This document shows, piece by piece, positions 45,310-53,602 of a stretch of DNA of 64,000 bases. Both the position numbers and the translations under genes were made by a program. Position 1 is the stretch's first letter. The number at the start of each line of letters is the position of its first letter. Origin of the DNA: Pseudoroseomonas aestuarii (GTDB taxonomy: Bacteria > Pseudomonadota > Alphaproteobacteria > Acetobacterales > Acetobacteraceae); the NCBI RefSeq assembly GCF_042651065.1, contig NZ_JBHSCH010000004.1, positions 186,001-250,000 on the forward strand, in the 5' to 3' direction. The notes beneath the pieces were generated by a model. It was given only the letters and a program-made list of their open reading frames with translations, had not been told where the DNA came from and did not search any database.

Positions 45310-46451
45310 TGGACGGCCTGGCCCAGCCCGCGCCGCTGGTCGATCTGGTCCGCGCCTTCGCCGCTGGCGCCGCCGCGCATGACCGCGCCGGCAGCTTCCC
45401 GCACGAGAATTTCGCGCTGCTGCGCGAGGCCGGGCTGCCCGGCCTGACCGTGCCGCGCCGCTGGGGCGGCGAGGAGGCGGGCCTCGCGCGCTGCACCGCC
45501 GTCATCGGCACCCTCGCCGGGGGCTGCCCGGCCACCGCGCTGGTGCTGGCCATGCAGCTCATCCAGCTCCGCACCCTGCTGGCCGACCCCGCCTGGCCCG
45601 AGGCGCTGCGCGCCCGGCTGGCGCGCGAGGCGGTGGAGGAGGGTGCGCTGTTCAACGCGCTGCGGGTGGAGCCTGAGCTCGGCACCCCCGCCCGCGGCGG
45701 CCTGCCCGCCACCATCCTGCGCCGCTCGCCGGAAGGCTGGCGCCTCTCGGGCCGCAAGATCTACTCGACCGGCGCGCCGGCGCTGCGCTGGATGCTGGTC
45801 TGGGCCCGCACGGACGAGGCCAGCCCGCGCACCGGCCTGGCGCTGGTCGAGGCCGGCACCCCCGGCCTGCGGATCGAGGAAAGCTGGAACCAGGCGGGGC
45901 TGCGCGCCTCGGGCAGCCACGACGTGATGTTCGAGGAGGTGGCCCTGCCGCTGGCCCAGGCGCCGGACCTGCGCCCGCCGGCCGACTGGGCACGCCCGGA
46001 TGCCGCCGTGGCGGCCTGGAACACCCTGCCCATCGCCGCGCTCTACACCGGCGTGGCCCGCGCGGCGCGCGACTGGCTGGTGTGGTTCCTGCGCGATCGC
46101 GTGCCGGGCAGCCTCGGCGCGCCGCTCGCCACCCTGCCACGGATGCAGGAGGCGGTGGGCCGCATCGAGGCGCTGCTGCTGGCCAATGACCGGATCATCG
46201 CCTCGGCCGCCGCCGCCCAGGATGCCGGGGAGGGGCCTTCCGCCGCCGAGAGCGGGCTGATCAAGACGCTCGCCGCCGAGAACGCCATCCAGGTGGTGCA
46301 GGAGGCCGTGGCGCTCTGCGGCAACCATGCGCTCGCCCGCGCCAATCCGCTGGAGCGGCACCTGCGCGACGTGCTCTGCGCCCGCATCCACACGCCCCAG
46401 CCCGACGCCGCCCACACCCTCGCCGGGCGCCTCGCCCTCGGCCTGGCCTGA
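45309..46451 (+). CDS. acyl-CoA dehydrogenase-like flavoenzyme (SfnB/DszC-type)
   Basis: 380-residue protein with the acyl-CoA dehydrogenase fold (NFALLREAGLPGLTVPRRWGG, WRLSGRKIYSTGAP, NQAGLRASGSHDVMFEEV). Its place between sulfonate transporter and LLM monooxygenase genes points to the SfnB/DszC branch, which uses reduced flavin to oxidise organosulfur compounds rather than dehydrogenating acyl-CoA. The ATG overlaps the ssuB stop by one base. Confidence 0.85.
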   Translation: MDGLAQPAPLVDLVRAFAAGAAAHDRAGSFPHENFALLREAGLPGLTVPRRWGGEEAGLARCTAVIGTLAGGCPATALVLAMQLIQLRTLLADPAWPEALRARLAREAVEEGALFNALRVEPELGTPARGGLPATILRRSPEGWRLSGRKIYSTGAPALRWMLVWARTDEASPRTGLALVEAGTPGLRIEESWNQAGLRASGSHDVMFEEVALPLAQAPDLRPPADWARPDAAVAAWNTLPIAALYTGVARAARDWLVWFLRDRVPGSLGAPLATLPRMQEAVGRIEALLLANDRIIASAAAAQDAGEGPSAAESGLIKTLAAENAIQVVQEAVALCGNHALARANPLERHLRDVLCARIHTPQPDAAHTLAGRLALGLA

Positions 46452-46467
46452 ACACCGGAGGACCGCC

Positions 46468-47571
46468 ATGAGCCATCCGCTCGAATTCATCGGCATGATC
46501 CAGCCGCGCCAGCAGTCGGAAATCCACCCGGCCAGCGGCCCGGCCATCGACCCCGGCTATCTGCGCGCCTCCGCCCAGGCGCATGACCAGGGCGGCTTCG
46601 ACCGCATCCTGATCGGCTGGTACAGCAACGGGCCGGACGGGCTGCAGCTCGCCACCCATGCCGCCGCGCACACCGAGAAGGTGGGCTTCCTCGTTGCCCA
46701 CCGCCCCGGCTTCCAGGCGCCGAGCACGGCGGCCCGCGCCTTCGCCACGCTCGACCAGCTCAGCGACGGCCGCGCCGCCCTGCACGCCATCTCGGGCGGC
46801 GACGACACGGACCAGGCGCGCGACGGCGACTGGCTGAACAAGGATGACCGCTACGCCCGCACGGACGAATACCTGTCCGTCCTGAAGGCCATCTGGACCG
46901 CCGGGGCTCCGGTGGACCATGAAGGGGAGTACTACCGCATCAAGGGTGCCTCGTCCGAGGTGCGGAGCGTGCAGCAGCCGCGCATCCCGCTCTATTTCGG
47001 CGGCGCCTCGGAGGCCGCGCTGCGCGTGGCCGGCCGCCACGCCGATGTCTATGCCCTCTGGGGCGAGACCCGCGCCCAGGTGCGCGAGATCGTGGCGCGG
47101 GTGCGGGCCGAGGCGGCGAAGCATGGGCGCGAGAAGGAGGTGCGCTTCAGCCTCTCCTTCCGCCCGATCCTGGCGGAGACGGAGAGCGCGGCCTGGGAGA
47201 AGGCGGAGCGCATCCTGCACCGCATCCGGCAGGTGCGCGGCCAGGCGGCGCTCGGCGCCGGCGGCGCGGCGCCGCAGAATGCCGGCTCGCAGCGCCTGTT
47301 GGATGCCGCCGCGCTGGGCGACCGGCCGGAGGGGCGCCTCTACACCGCCATCGCGCGGGAGACGGGGGCGCGGGGCAACACCACCGCGCTCGTCGGCACG
47401 CCGGAGCAGGTGGCGGAAGCCTTCCTCGAGTACCACGAGCTCGGCGTCTCCACCTTCCTCATCCGCGGCTTCGACCCGCTGGAGGATGCGGTGGAATACG
47501 GCCGCTCCCTGCTGCCCGCCACGCGCCGCCTGCTGGCGGAGCGGCTGAAGAAGAAGGACCTCGCGGCATGA
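46468..47571 (+). CDS. ssuD: LLM-class flavin-dependent alkanesulfonate monooxygenase (SsuD-like)
   Basis: 367-residue FMNH2-dependent monooxygenase of the luciferase-like family, close to SsuD: VGFLVAHRPGFQAPSTAARA, HAISGGDDTDQARDGDWL, YARTDEYLSVLKAIW and PLYFGGASEAALRVAGRHAD. It would split sulfonates into aldehyde and sulfite. Its flavin reductase partner is not in the operon; the flavin reductase family protein at 10910 is unlinked. The ATG is preceded by GGAGGACC. Confidence 0.88.
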   Translation: MSHPLEFIGMIQPRQQSEIHPASGPAIDPGYLRASAQAHDQGGFDRILIGWYSNGPDGLQLATHAAAHTEKVGFLVAHRPGFQAPSTAARAFATLDQLSDGRAALHAISGGDDTDQARDGDWLNKDDRYARTDEYLSVLKAIWTAGAPVDHEGEYYRIKGASSEVRSVQQPRIPLYFGGASEAALRVAGRHADVYALWGETRAQVREIVARVRAEAAKHGREKEVRFSLSFRPILAETESAAWEKAERILHRIRQVRGQAALGAGGAAPQNAGSQRLLDAAALGDRPEGRLYTAIARETGARGNTTALVGTPEQVAEAFLEYHELGVSTFLIRGFDPLEDAVEYGRSLLPATRRLLAERLKKKDLAA

Positions 47572-48539
47572 GCCTGCACCTGAACCGCCGCGCCCTGCTG
47601 CTGGGCGCCGCCGCGCTGTCGGCGCCGCTGGCTGCCCCGCGCCTGCTCCGCGCCCAGTCCCCGCTGCGCGTCGGCGACCAGCGCGGCAATGCCCGCGCGG
47701 TGATGGAGGCCGCCGGCGTGCTGAAGGACCTCGAGGGCCGGATCACCTGGAGCGAATTCCCCGCCGCCGCGCCGCTGGTGGAGGCGCTGAACGCCGGCGC
47801 CATCGACACCGGGCTGGTGGGGGACGCGCCCTTCACCTTCGGCGCCGCCGCCGGCGTGCCGGCCAAGGCCATCGCCGCGACGCGGCAGAAGCAGGACGGG
47901 CTGGCCATCCTGGTGCCGAAGGACAGCCCTATTCGCTCCTTCGCCGACCTGAAGGGCAAGCGCATCGCCACGGGGCGAGGCTCGATCGGCCACCAGCTGG
48001 TGCTGGCGGCGCTGGAGGCGAACAAGCTGCCGCAGGATGCCGTGATCTTCGTCTTCCTGCTGCCTTCGGATGCCAAGGCGGCCTACAGCAGCGGCGCGGT
48101 CGAGGCCTGGTCCACCTGGGAGCCCTATGTCTCGCAGGAGGAGGTGCTGGCCGGCTCCCGCCGGGTGCAGGACGGCAACGGCATCACCCCCGGCCTCAGC
48201 TTCCAGGCGGCGCGGGACGACGCCATCGCCGCCCGCCGTCCGGAGCTGGAGGACTTTGTCCGTCGCCTCGCCCGGGCGCGGGCCTGGGCCAACGGGAACA
48301 TCCCGGCCTATGCGAAGAGCTGGTCCGAGCTGATGAAGGTGCCGGAGCCGGTGGCCCTGCAATGGTTCGAGCGCGCCCGCACCCGCGTGGTGCCGATCGA
48401 CGACGCGGTGGTGGCGGACGAGCAGGGGAATATCGATCTTTATACCCGCGCGGGGCTGGTGCGCCGGCGGGTTCGCGCCGAGGATATCCTCGACCGGAGC
48501 TTCGCGGCGGCGATCGCCGCGGGCAACGCGGCGGCATAA
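47568..48539 (+). CDS. ssuA: aliphatic sulfonate ABC transporter substrate-binding protein (SsuA-like)
   Basis: 323-residue periplasmic receptor with a Tat-type leader (NRRALLLGAAALSAPLAA). It has the NMT1/SsuA fold (LRVGDQRGNARAVMEAAGVL, FPAAAPLVEALNAGAIDTGL, DGLAILVPKDSPIRSFADLKGKRIA). The start overlaps the stop of the monooxygenase (ATGA). A 20-base block at its 3' end is duplicated 29 bases downstream. Confidence 0.9.
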   Translation: MSLHLNRRALLLGAAALSAPLAAPRLLRAQSPLRVGDQRGNARAVMEAAGVLKDLEGRITWSEFPAAAPLVEALNAGAIDTGLVGDAPFTFGAAAGVPAKAIAATRQKQDGLAILVPKDSPIRSFADLKGKRIATGRGSIGHQLVLAALEANKLPQDAVIFVFLLPSDAKAAYSSGAVEAWSTWEPYVSQEEVLAGSRRVQDGNGITPGLSFQAARDDAIAARRPELEDFVRRLARARAWANGNIPAYAKSWSELMKVPEPVALQWFERARTRVVPIDDAVVADEQGNIDLYTRAGLVRRRVRAEDILDRSFAAAIAAGNAAA

Positions 48540-48564
48540 CACCTGCCGCGGGCAACGCGGCGGC
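48516..48564 (+). repeat. 20-bp direct repeat at the end of ssuA
   Basis: gccgcgggcaacgcggcggc occurs at 48516-48535 and 48545-48564. Each copy is followed within 5 bases by a stop codon (TAA, TGA) in the ssuA-like frame. It looks like a local duplication of the gene end. Confidence 0.8.
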
Positions 48565-48602
48565 CTGAGACCCGCCGCCGGATCGAGAGGGAGCCAGACA
48601 CC

Positions 48603-49097
48603 ATGCCGCATGACGGCCACGACCACAGCCATGACGTCCCCGAGGATGGCTGGAAGCACAGCGGCGTCCGGGTGATCCCGGGCGACAGCCTGGACACCAA
48701 CACCGCCAGCACGCCGGGCATGAACCGCGCCGCCGCCATCAACGCGGCGCGCGTGGGCGCGCAGAAGATCTGGGCTGGCACGGTTCACATCCATGCCAAT
48801 GCCAAGACCGGCGCGCACCACCACGGCCCGCTGGAGAGCGTGATCTACGTGGTGAAGGGCCGCGCCCGCATGCGCTGGGGCGAGAAGCTGGAATTCGTGG
48901 CCGAGGCCGGCCCGGGCGACTTCATCTACGTGCCGCCCTACGTGCCGCACCAGGAGATCAACGCCTCCACGGACGAGACGCTGGAATGCGTGCTGGTGCG
49001 CTCGGACAACGAGGCGGTGGTGGTGAACCTCGACATCGAGCCGGCGGAGAAGCCGGAGAACGTTCCCTGGATCGACCCGATCCACAAGCACCCCTGA
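48603..49097 (+). CDS. cupin domain protein
   Basis: 164-residue single-domain cupin with a His-rich N-terminus (HDGHDHSHD). Metal-binding motif 1 is in AKTGAHHHGPLESVIYVVKG and motif 2 in GDFIYVPPYVPHQEINAS. It is the last gene of the sulfonate operon. Cupins in such operons may be dioxygenases or isomerases acting on the desulfonated product; not resolvable here. Confidence 0.85.
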   Translation: MPHDGHDHSHDVPEDGWKHSGVRVIPGDSLDTNTASTPGMNRAAAINAARVGAQKIWAGTVHIHANAKTGAHHHGPLESVIYVVKGRARMRWGEKLEFVAEAGPGDFIYVPPYVPHQEINASTDETLECVLVRSDNEAVVVNLDIEPAEKPENVPWIDPIHKHP

Positions 49098-49114
49098 GGC
49101 TGCGCGCAGCGGAC

Positions 49115-49152
49115 GGGAAAGGGCCGGGGCGGGGACGCCCCGGCCCTTTCCG
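49115..49152 (+). terminator. hairpin between convergent cupin and MYG1 genes
   Basis: A near-perfect 16-pair stem with arms ggaaagggccggggcg and cgccccggccctttcc and a GGGA loop. No T run follows, so termination may be less efficient or bidirectional, but the stem is very stable. Confidence 0.7.
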
Positions 49153-49170
49153 CATTCAGCTCCCCAGGAT

Positions 49171-50100
49171 TCAGCTTCCCAGGGCGATGGCCTTGCGCGC
49201 CATCTCCCGCGCGCCGTCCCGCGTGCGGGCGGCGCCGACGAAGCGGCGCAGATGGGTGAACACCGCGTCGGGCACGCCGCTCGCCTCGGCCAGGGCCGCG
49301 TCCTGCAGCCCGGCCCAGGCCTCGGGCAGCGGCAGGCGCTGGGCGAAGGAGCCCGGCTCGGGCGGCATGGCATCGACCATCCAGTTGCCGTTCGAGGCGG
49401 GGTAGAGGGCGAAGAGCACCGGCAGGTTGTGGGTGAAGACGGCGCCCTTCCAGGGCATGCCGCGCTCCAGCTCCAGCACGCGCGGGTCGGCGGAGCGGGC
49501 ATGGGCGGCCAGCACCTCGGCATCGGCCGCCATGCGGCCGCGCAGCACCTCCACCCGGCGGCGCAGCACGCCCTCGGCCAGGGCGGCGGCTTCCAGGAAG
49601 GCGGCATCGGCCGCGGCGTCGCCGCCCGCGGAATCCCAGCCCGGGTTGAAGTCGCCGACGAGGGCGGCGAGGCCCAGCACGTCCCGCTCCGGCGCCGTGC
49701 CGTTGTCGATCTCGTCGATGCGGCGGACCACCGTCTGGTCGATCTCGGCGGCGATGGCGGCGGCGAAGCCGGCGGCCTCGGGTGGCAGGATCGCCCGCAC
49801 GGCGGCATGGCCATGGGTCTGCCAGATCAGCCCGGCGGCGCTGTAGGGGGTGCCGTCGGCGCGGGTGGGGGCGCCGCGCTGGTGGTGGTCGAAGCGCCGG
49901 GCCTCGGCATCGTAGCGGGCGCCGACATCCCAGACGATGTCGGCGGCGGCGATGATGGCGGCGTCCCGCGTGCGGGTCAGCGTGTGGTCCTCGCCCGCCT
50001 TGCCCAGCCCCAGCGCCAGGCGCAGCACGCCATAGGCAAAGACCTCGTCGCAATGGAACTTGCCGCTGTGGGTGACGAGGCGGAGGCGGGGCTCGGACAT
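49171..50100 (-). CDS. MYG1 family protein
   Basis: 309-residue protein of the conserved MYG1 (UPF0160) family, related to DHH phosphoesterases: THSGKFHCDEVFAYGVL at the start, DIVWDVGARYDAEARRFDHHQRG with the metal-binding DHH-like motif, and EIDNGTAPERDVLGL. Eukaryotic MYG1 is a nuclease. The bacterial role is unproven but probably nuclease or phosphodiesterase. Confidence 0.9.
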   Translation of the reverse strand: MSEPRLRLVTHSGKFHCDEVFAYGVLRLALGLGKAGEDHTLTRTRDAAIIAAADIVWDVGARYDAEARRFDHHQRGAPTRADGTPYSAAGLIWQTHGHAAVRAILPPEAAGFAAAIAAEIDQTVVRRIDEIDNGTAPERDVLGLAALVGDFNPGWDSAGGDAAADAAFLEAAALAEGVLRRRVEVLRGRMAADAEVLAAHARSADPRVLELERGMPWKGAVFTHNLPVLFALYPASNGNWMVDAMPPEPGSFAQRLPLPEAWAGLQDAALAEASGVPDAVFTHLRRFVGAARTRDGAREMARKAIALGS

Positions 50101-50236
50101 ATGGGGAGAACTCTCGGTCTGCGAGGCGGAGGGCAGCAGCTACACGCTTCCGCGCCCCGCGTCAGCCCCGCCGCGCCGGTTTGACGCTGCGCCGCGCTTG
50201 TCGGACAAGTGGAGGCTCATCCAAGGAGGACGCGGA

Positions 50237-50620
50237 ATGACCGCCTGCCGCATCGACCACCTGCACCTGCGCAGCCCCGACCCGGAGGCGGCCGCCCGCT
50301 TCTACGTCTCGGCGCTGGATGCGCGGGAAACCGGCCGCCAGGACGTCAATGGCGCGCTGCGGATCATGCTGGATCTCGGCGGGCTGATGCTGTTCATCGA
50401 GGCCGTGCCGCCCGAGACGCCGAAGCCGCCGCCCGCACCCTTCCAGGGCATCGAGCATATCGGCCTGACGGTGCCGGACCTGGATGCCGCCATCGCCGAG
50501 CTGGCGGGGAAGGGCGTGCCGCTCACCTCCGGCCCGCGCGAGGTGCGCCCCGGCCTGCGCATCGCCTTCATCGACGCCCCCGACAAGGTGCGCATCGAGC
50601 TGCTGGAACGCCGCGGCTGA
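50237..50620 (+). CDS. VOC (glyoxalase/bleomycin-resistance fold) protein
   Basis: 127-residue vicinal-oxygen-chelate protein: RIDHLHLRSPDPEAAARFYV at the start and a second half with IEHIGLTVPDLDAAIAELA and a final IELLE metal Glu. Possible metal ligands are His9, His72 and the last Glu. AAGGAGG precedes the ATG at 50237. Could be a lyase or dioxygenase-like enzyme; substrate unknown. A palindromic element begins shortly after its stop. Confidence 0.85.
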   Translation: MTACRIDHLHLRSPDPEAAARFYVSALDARETGRQDVNGALRIMLDLGGLMLFIEAVPPETPKPPPAPFQGIEHIGLTVPDLDAAIAELAGKGVPLTSGPREVRPGLRIAFIDAPDKVRIELLERRG

Positions 50621-50675
50621 ACTGACAGAAAAAGATGAGAGGGGTCTGGGGAGAGAATTCCTTCTCTCCCCGGTC
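50621..50675 (+). repeat. dispersed palindromic element, copy 2
   Basis: ctgacagaaaaagatgagag (50622-50641), then a hairpin at about 50648-50673 with arms ggggagagaa and ttctctcccc around the TTCC loop. It shares the AGAAA/AAGATG lead and TTCC loop with copy 1, but the stem sequence differs with compensating changes on both arms, a sign that the structure matters. Confidence 0.75.
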
Positions 50676-50679
50676 TTCC

Positions 50680-51564
50680 TCAGAAGGCGAGGTCCCTGGC
50701 CTCCGGCACCAGCCGGTAGCCCTGGGCATCCTTCGCCAGCCGGGCGCAGCCCGGGAAATGCACGTGCATCCCCACGAAGCGCTGCCGGTCGGCCGCCACC
50801 CGGTCGAAGACGCGGCGCCGTGTCTCGGCGGCCTGGGCCGGGTCCACGTCGAACTGCATGGTCACCTCCGGCCGCGCCACCTGCACTTCCGGCACATGCA
50901 CGATGTCGCCCCAGATCAGCAGGCTGTCCTCGCCGGAGGCGATCAGGTAGCCGCAATGCCCCGGCGTGTGGCCGGGAAGATGCACGGCGGTGACGCCGGG
51001 GAAGATCTCCGCCCTGTCCGCGAACAGGGCCAGCCGGTCGCGGTAGGGCGCGACCTGGGTGCGGGCGGCGGCGAAATAGGGCACGCCCTGGCCGCTGGCG
51101 CCGGCGCGGCTGGCGGCGCCTTCATCCTCCCAGTAGGCCAGCTCCGCCGCGTGCATCCCGAGCGTCGCGCCGGGGAAGATGGCCTGGCCCGAGGCATCCG
51201 CCAGCGCGTTGGAATGGTCGGGGTGCAGATGGGTCAGCAGCACCGTGTCGATCTCGCCCGGCGCCACGCCGGCGGCGGCGAGGTTGCCGAGCATCTTCCC
51301 GGCGCTCGCCTGGAGGCTGCCGCCGCAGCCGGTATCCACCAGCGCCGCCCGCCCGCCGGCGCGGATCAGGAAGGTGTTGACGGAGGTGCGGCGCGGCGTC
51401 GGCCGGAAGCTCTCCGTCAGCAGCCGGTCGATCTCCTCCGGCGCGATGTTCTGCAGCACCGCGTTGGAGGCGTTGAGGAAGCCGTCGCTGACTGCGGTGA
51501 CGACGATCTCGCCGACACGCAGATGGTGCAGGCCGGGAACCTGCTCGGTGGGAAGCGGGGGCAA
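50680..51564 (-). CDS. MBL-fold metallo-hydrolase
   Basis: 294-residue metallo-beta-lactamase-fold hydrolase: VDTGCGGSL, LLTHLHPDHSNAL (HxHxDH dinuclear metal site), HLPGHTPGHCGYLI and WGDIVHV. Related to quorum-quenching-type lactonases and alkyl esterases. Start taken as the TTG at 51564, about ten bases after AGAGGA; no ATG fits. The gene is last in the minus-strand cluster with the SMP-30 gene, so lactone or ester hydrolysis in the same pathway is plausible. Confidence 0.87.
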   Translation of the reverse strand: MPPLPTEQVPGLHHLRVGEIVVTAVSDGFLNASNAVLQNIAPEEIDRLLTESFRPTPRRTSVNTFLIRAGGRAALVDTGCGGSLQASAGKMLGNLAAAGVAPGEIDTVLLTHLHPDHSNALADASGQAIFPGATLGMHAAELAYWEDEGAASRAGASGQGVPYFAAARTQVAPYRDRLALFADRAEIFPGVTAVHLPGHTPGHCGYLIASGEDSLLIWGDIVHVPEVQVARPEVTMQFDVDPAQAAETRRRVFDRVAADRQRFVGMHVHFPGCARLAKDAQGYRLVPEARDLAF

Positions 51565-51578
51565 GGGGCGCCGTCCTC

Positions 51579-52505
51579 TCAGGCCGTCTCGTGGTTCAGC
51601 ACCAGCCCGGCCTCGTGCCAGGGCATCGAGACCAGCTTGCCGGTGGTGGAGAGGGTGATGTAGGCGGTGCGCCGGTCCGCGCCGCCGAAGCAGATGTTGG
51701 TGGGCATCACCTCCGGCATCTTCTCGACATGCAGGATCTGGCCATCGGGCGAGACGGTGGTGATCTCGCCGCTCACCAGGGTCGCCACGCAGATATTGCC
51801 GGCGGCGGTGACGGCCAGGCTGTCCAGCCGCCGGAAGCCGGGGAACTGGCAGACCAGCGTGCCGCCATGCACCACCGGCCAGGGGTTCTTGCGCAGCTCG
51901 CCGGGGCCGAGGATCTCCCACGACCAGAGGCGCCCCGTCTCCGTCTCCGCCACGTACAGGGTGCGGCCATCCGGCGAGAGGCCGATGCCGTTGCCGCCGC
52001 CGGGGATGGGGTGCGCCGCCTCGACGATGCGCGAGCCATCCGCCGCCGCCCAGTAGACGCCGCCATGGTCGCGGTCCCGCGCCCGCACCTTGCCGAGATC
52101 GGTGAACCAGAGGCCGCCCTGGTTGTCGAACACCAGGTCGTTCGGGCCGCGCAGGGGGCGGCCATCGCATTCGGTGTAGAGCACCGTGACCGCGCCCGTG
52201 GCGGGGTCGATGCGCTCGATGCGGCCGCCCGAGTAATCCTCGGGCTGGTGCGTGGGGCGCAGGAGGCCCGGCTCCTCATGCCAGCCGAAGCCGCCATTGT
52301 TGCAGAGGTAGAGCTGGCCGTCTGGGCCCATCGCCAGGCCATTCGGGCCGCCGCCGGGGCGGGCGATGACGCTGCGCGTGCCGTCCGGCGCGATGCGGCT
52401 GACCACCTGGGCGGCGATCTCCACCAGGGCGATGGAGCCGTCGGGCAGCGCCACGGGACCCTCGGGGAAGCGCAGCCCCTCGGCCAGAACCTTCAACTCA
52501 GACAT
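51579..52505 (-). CDS. SMP-30/gluconolactonase-family protein
   Basis: 308-residue six-bladed propeller of the SMP-30/LRE family. The start VLAEGLRFPEGPVALPDGSI carries the metal-binding Glu in the FPEGP motif, with GPNGLAMGPDG, LRGPNDLVFDNQGG and GNGIGLSPDGRTLYVAET. It likely hydrolyses sugar or other lactones. It lies between the muconolactone-isomerase-like gene and the MBL gene on one strand. Confidence 0.9.
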   Translation of the reverse strand: MSELKVLAEGLRFPEGPVALPDGSIALVEIAAQVVSRIAPDGTRSVIARPGGGPNGLAMGPDGQLYLCNNGGFGWHEEPGLLRPTHQPEDYSGGRIERIDPATGAVTVLYTECDGRPLRGPNDLVFDNQGGLWFTDLGKVRARDRDHGGVYWAAADGSRIVEAAHPIPGGGNGIGLSPDGRTLYVAETETGRLWSWEILGPGELRKNPWPVVHGGTLVCQFPGFRRLDSLAVTAAGNICVATLVSGEITTVSPDGQILHVEKMPEVMPTNICFGGADRRTAYITLSTTGKLVSMPWHEAGLVLNHETA

Positions 52506-52532
52506 GTTCGACGTTCCTCCAGCCAGTCAAAG

Positions 52533-52582
52533 TGCGGGGGAAGGAATTCCCCCGCGCCCCCATCTTCTTTCTGCAAGTTTCA
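52533..52582 (-). repeat. dispersed palindromic element, copy 3
   Basis: On the minus strand the element starts at the TGA of the muconolactone-isomerase-like gene (52582), then CAGAAAGAAGATGGGGGCGC and the hairpin gcgggggaa-TTCC-ttcccccgc (52556-52535). It is nearly identical to copy 1, in the opposite orientation on the chromosome but in the same orientation relative to its gene. Confidence 0.78.
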
Positions 52583-52855
52583 GATCGCGGAGGGGTGGCG
52601 GGCCAGCGGCGTCACCTGGATGTCCATGTAGGGAAACAAGGGCAGGCTGCTCAGCAGCGCGTGCAGCGCATCGGCGTCCGGCACGTCGATGATCGAGATG
52701 TTGGCGTAGCGGCCGGCCACGCGCCACAGATGCGGCCACTTGCCCTGGCGCTGGAGGTCCTGCGCCACGGCCTTCTCGCGCGCCTTGATGTCATCCGCCT
52801 GCGCGGCGGGCATGTCGTGCGGCAGGCGCACTTCCATCTGGACATGGAACAGCAT
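52580..52855 (-). CDS. muconolactone delta-isomerase-like protein
   Basis: 91-residue small protein with the muconolactone isomerase pattern: LFHVQMEVRLPHDMPAAQAD, AKxLQRQGKWPHLWRVAGRYAN-like middle, and LSSLPLFPYMDIQVTPLARHPS end. In the beta-ketoadipate pathway it turns muconolactone into the enol-lactone. catA and catB are not in this window. Adjacent lactonase-type genes suggest a variant lactone-processing route. Confidence 0.9.
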   Translation of the reverse strand: MLFHVQMEVRLPHDMPAAQADDIKAREKAVAQDLQRQGKWPHLWRVAGRYANISIIDVPDADALHALLSSLPLFPYMDIQVTPLARHPSAI

Positions 52856-52867
52856 GGGGTCTTCTCC

Positions 52868-53602
52868 TCAGAACATTTCCATCAGGCGGGCATGGTCGGA
52901 CAGGTCGGCGGGCACGCCGCGGAAGATGATGCGGCCGGACTTCATCACCGCCACGCGGTCGGAGACTGCGAAGGCCTCGCCCACATTCTGCTCGACCAGC
53001 AGGATCGTCATGCCGCTGCGCTGTTGCAGCGCGCGGATCGGCGTCATCAGGTCCTGGAAGGTCTTGGGCGCCAGGCCGATGGAGGGCTCGTCCAGCAGCA
53101 GGATGGAAGGGCGGGAGAGCAGCGCGCGGCCGATCGAGACCATCTGCTGCTGCCCGCCCGAGAGGGTGCCGGCGCGCCGCGTCCAGAACTCGCGGATGCG
53201 CGGCAGCACCTCCAGCACCTCCTCCGTGCGGCGGGCGCCCTCGGCGGCGTCGAGCCGGGCGGACCACAGCGCCAGCTCGAAATTCTCCCGCACCGCGAGG
53301 CCGGGAAAGACGCCGCGCCCCTCGGGCACGAAGGCCACGCCCTCGCGTGCCATCTGGTCCGGGCGCGGCACGATGGCCTGCCCGCGCAGGTGGATGCTGC
53401 CGCTGTTCGGCGTGAGCAGGCCGAACAGCAGCTTCATCAGCGTGGACTTGCCGGCGCCGTTGTGGCCGACGAGGCAGAGCACCTCGCCCTGCGGCACCTC
53501 GAGGTCGAGACCCGAGAGCACCTCGCGCCCGCCATAGCCGGCGCCGAGGCCGCGCACGGCGAGCGCCGGCGGCGCCGCCTGGGGCTGGAGTGAGGCGCTC
53601 AT
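52868..53602 (-). CDS. livF: branched-chain-type ABC transporter ATP-binding protein LivF
   Basis: 244-residue ABC ATPase: Walker A GHNGAGKS, signature LSGGQQQ, Walker B ILLLDEPSIGLAP, H-loop region LVEQNVGEAF. It is the second ATPase of the HAAT-type importer encoded by the upstream genes. Its start overlaps the livG stop (ATGA). The transported solute is unlikely to be limited to amino acids; the neighbouring lactone/aromatic genes suggest an aromatic or lactone substrate. Confidence 0.93.
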   Translation of the reverse strand: MSASLQPQAAPPALAVRGLGAGYGGREVLSGLDLEVPQGEVLCLVGHNGAGKSTLMKLLFGLLTPNSGSIHLRGQAIVPRPDQMAREGVAFVPEGRGVFPGLAVRENFELALWSARLDAAEGARRTEEVLEVLPRIREFWTRRAGTLSGGQQQMVSIGRALLSRPSILLLDEPSIGLAPKTFQDLMTPIRALQQRSGMTILLVEQNVGEAFAVSDRVAVMKSGRIIFRGVPADLSDHARLMEMF

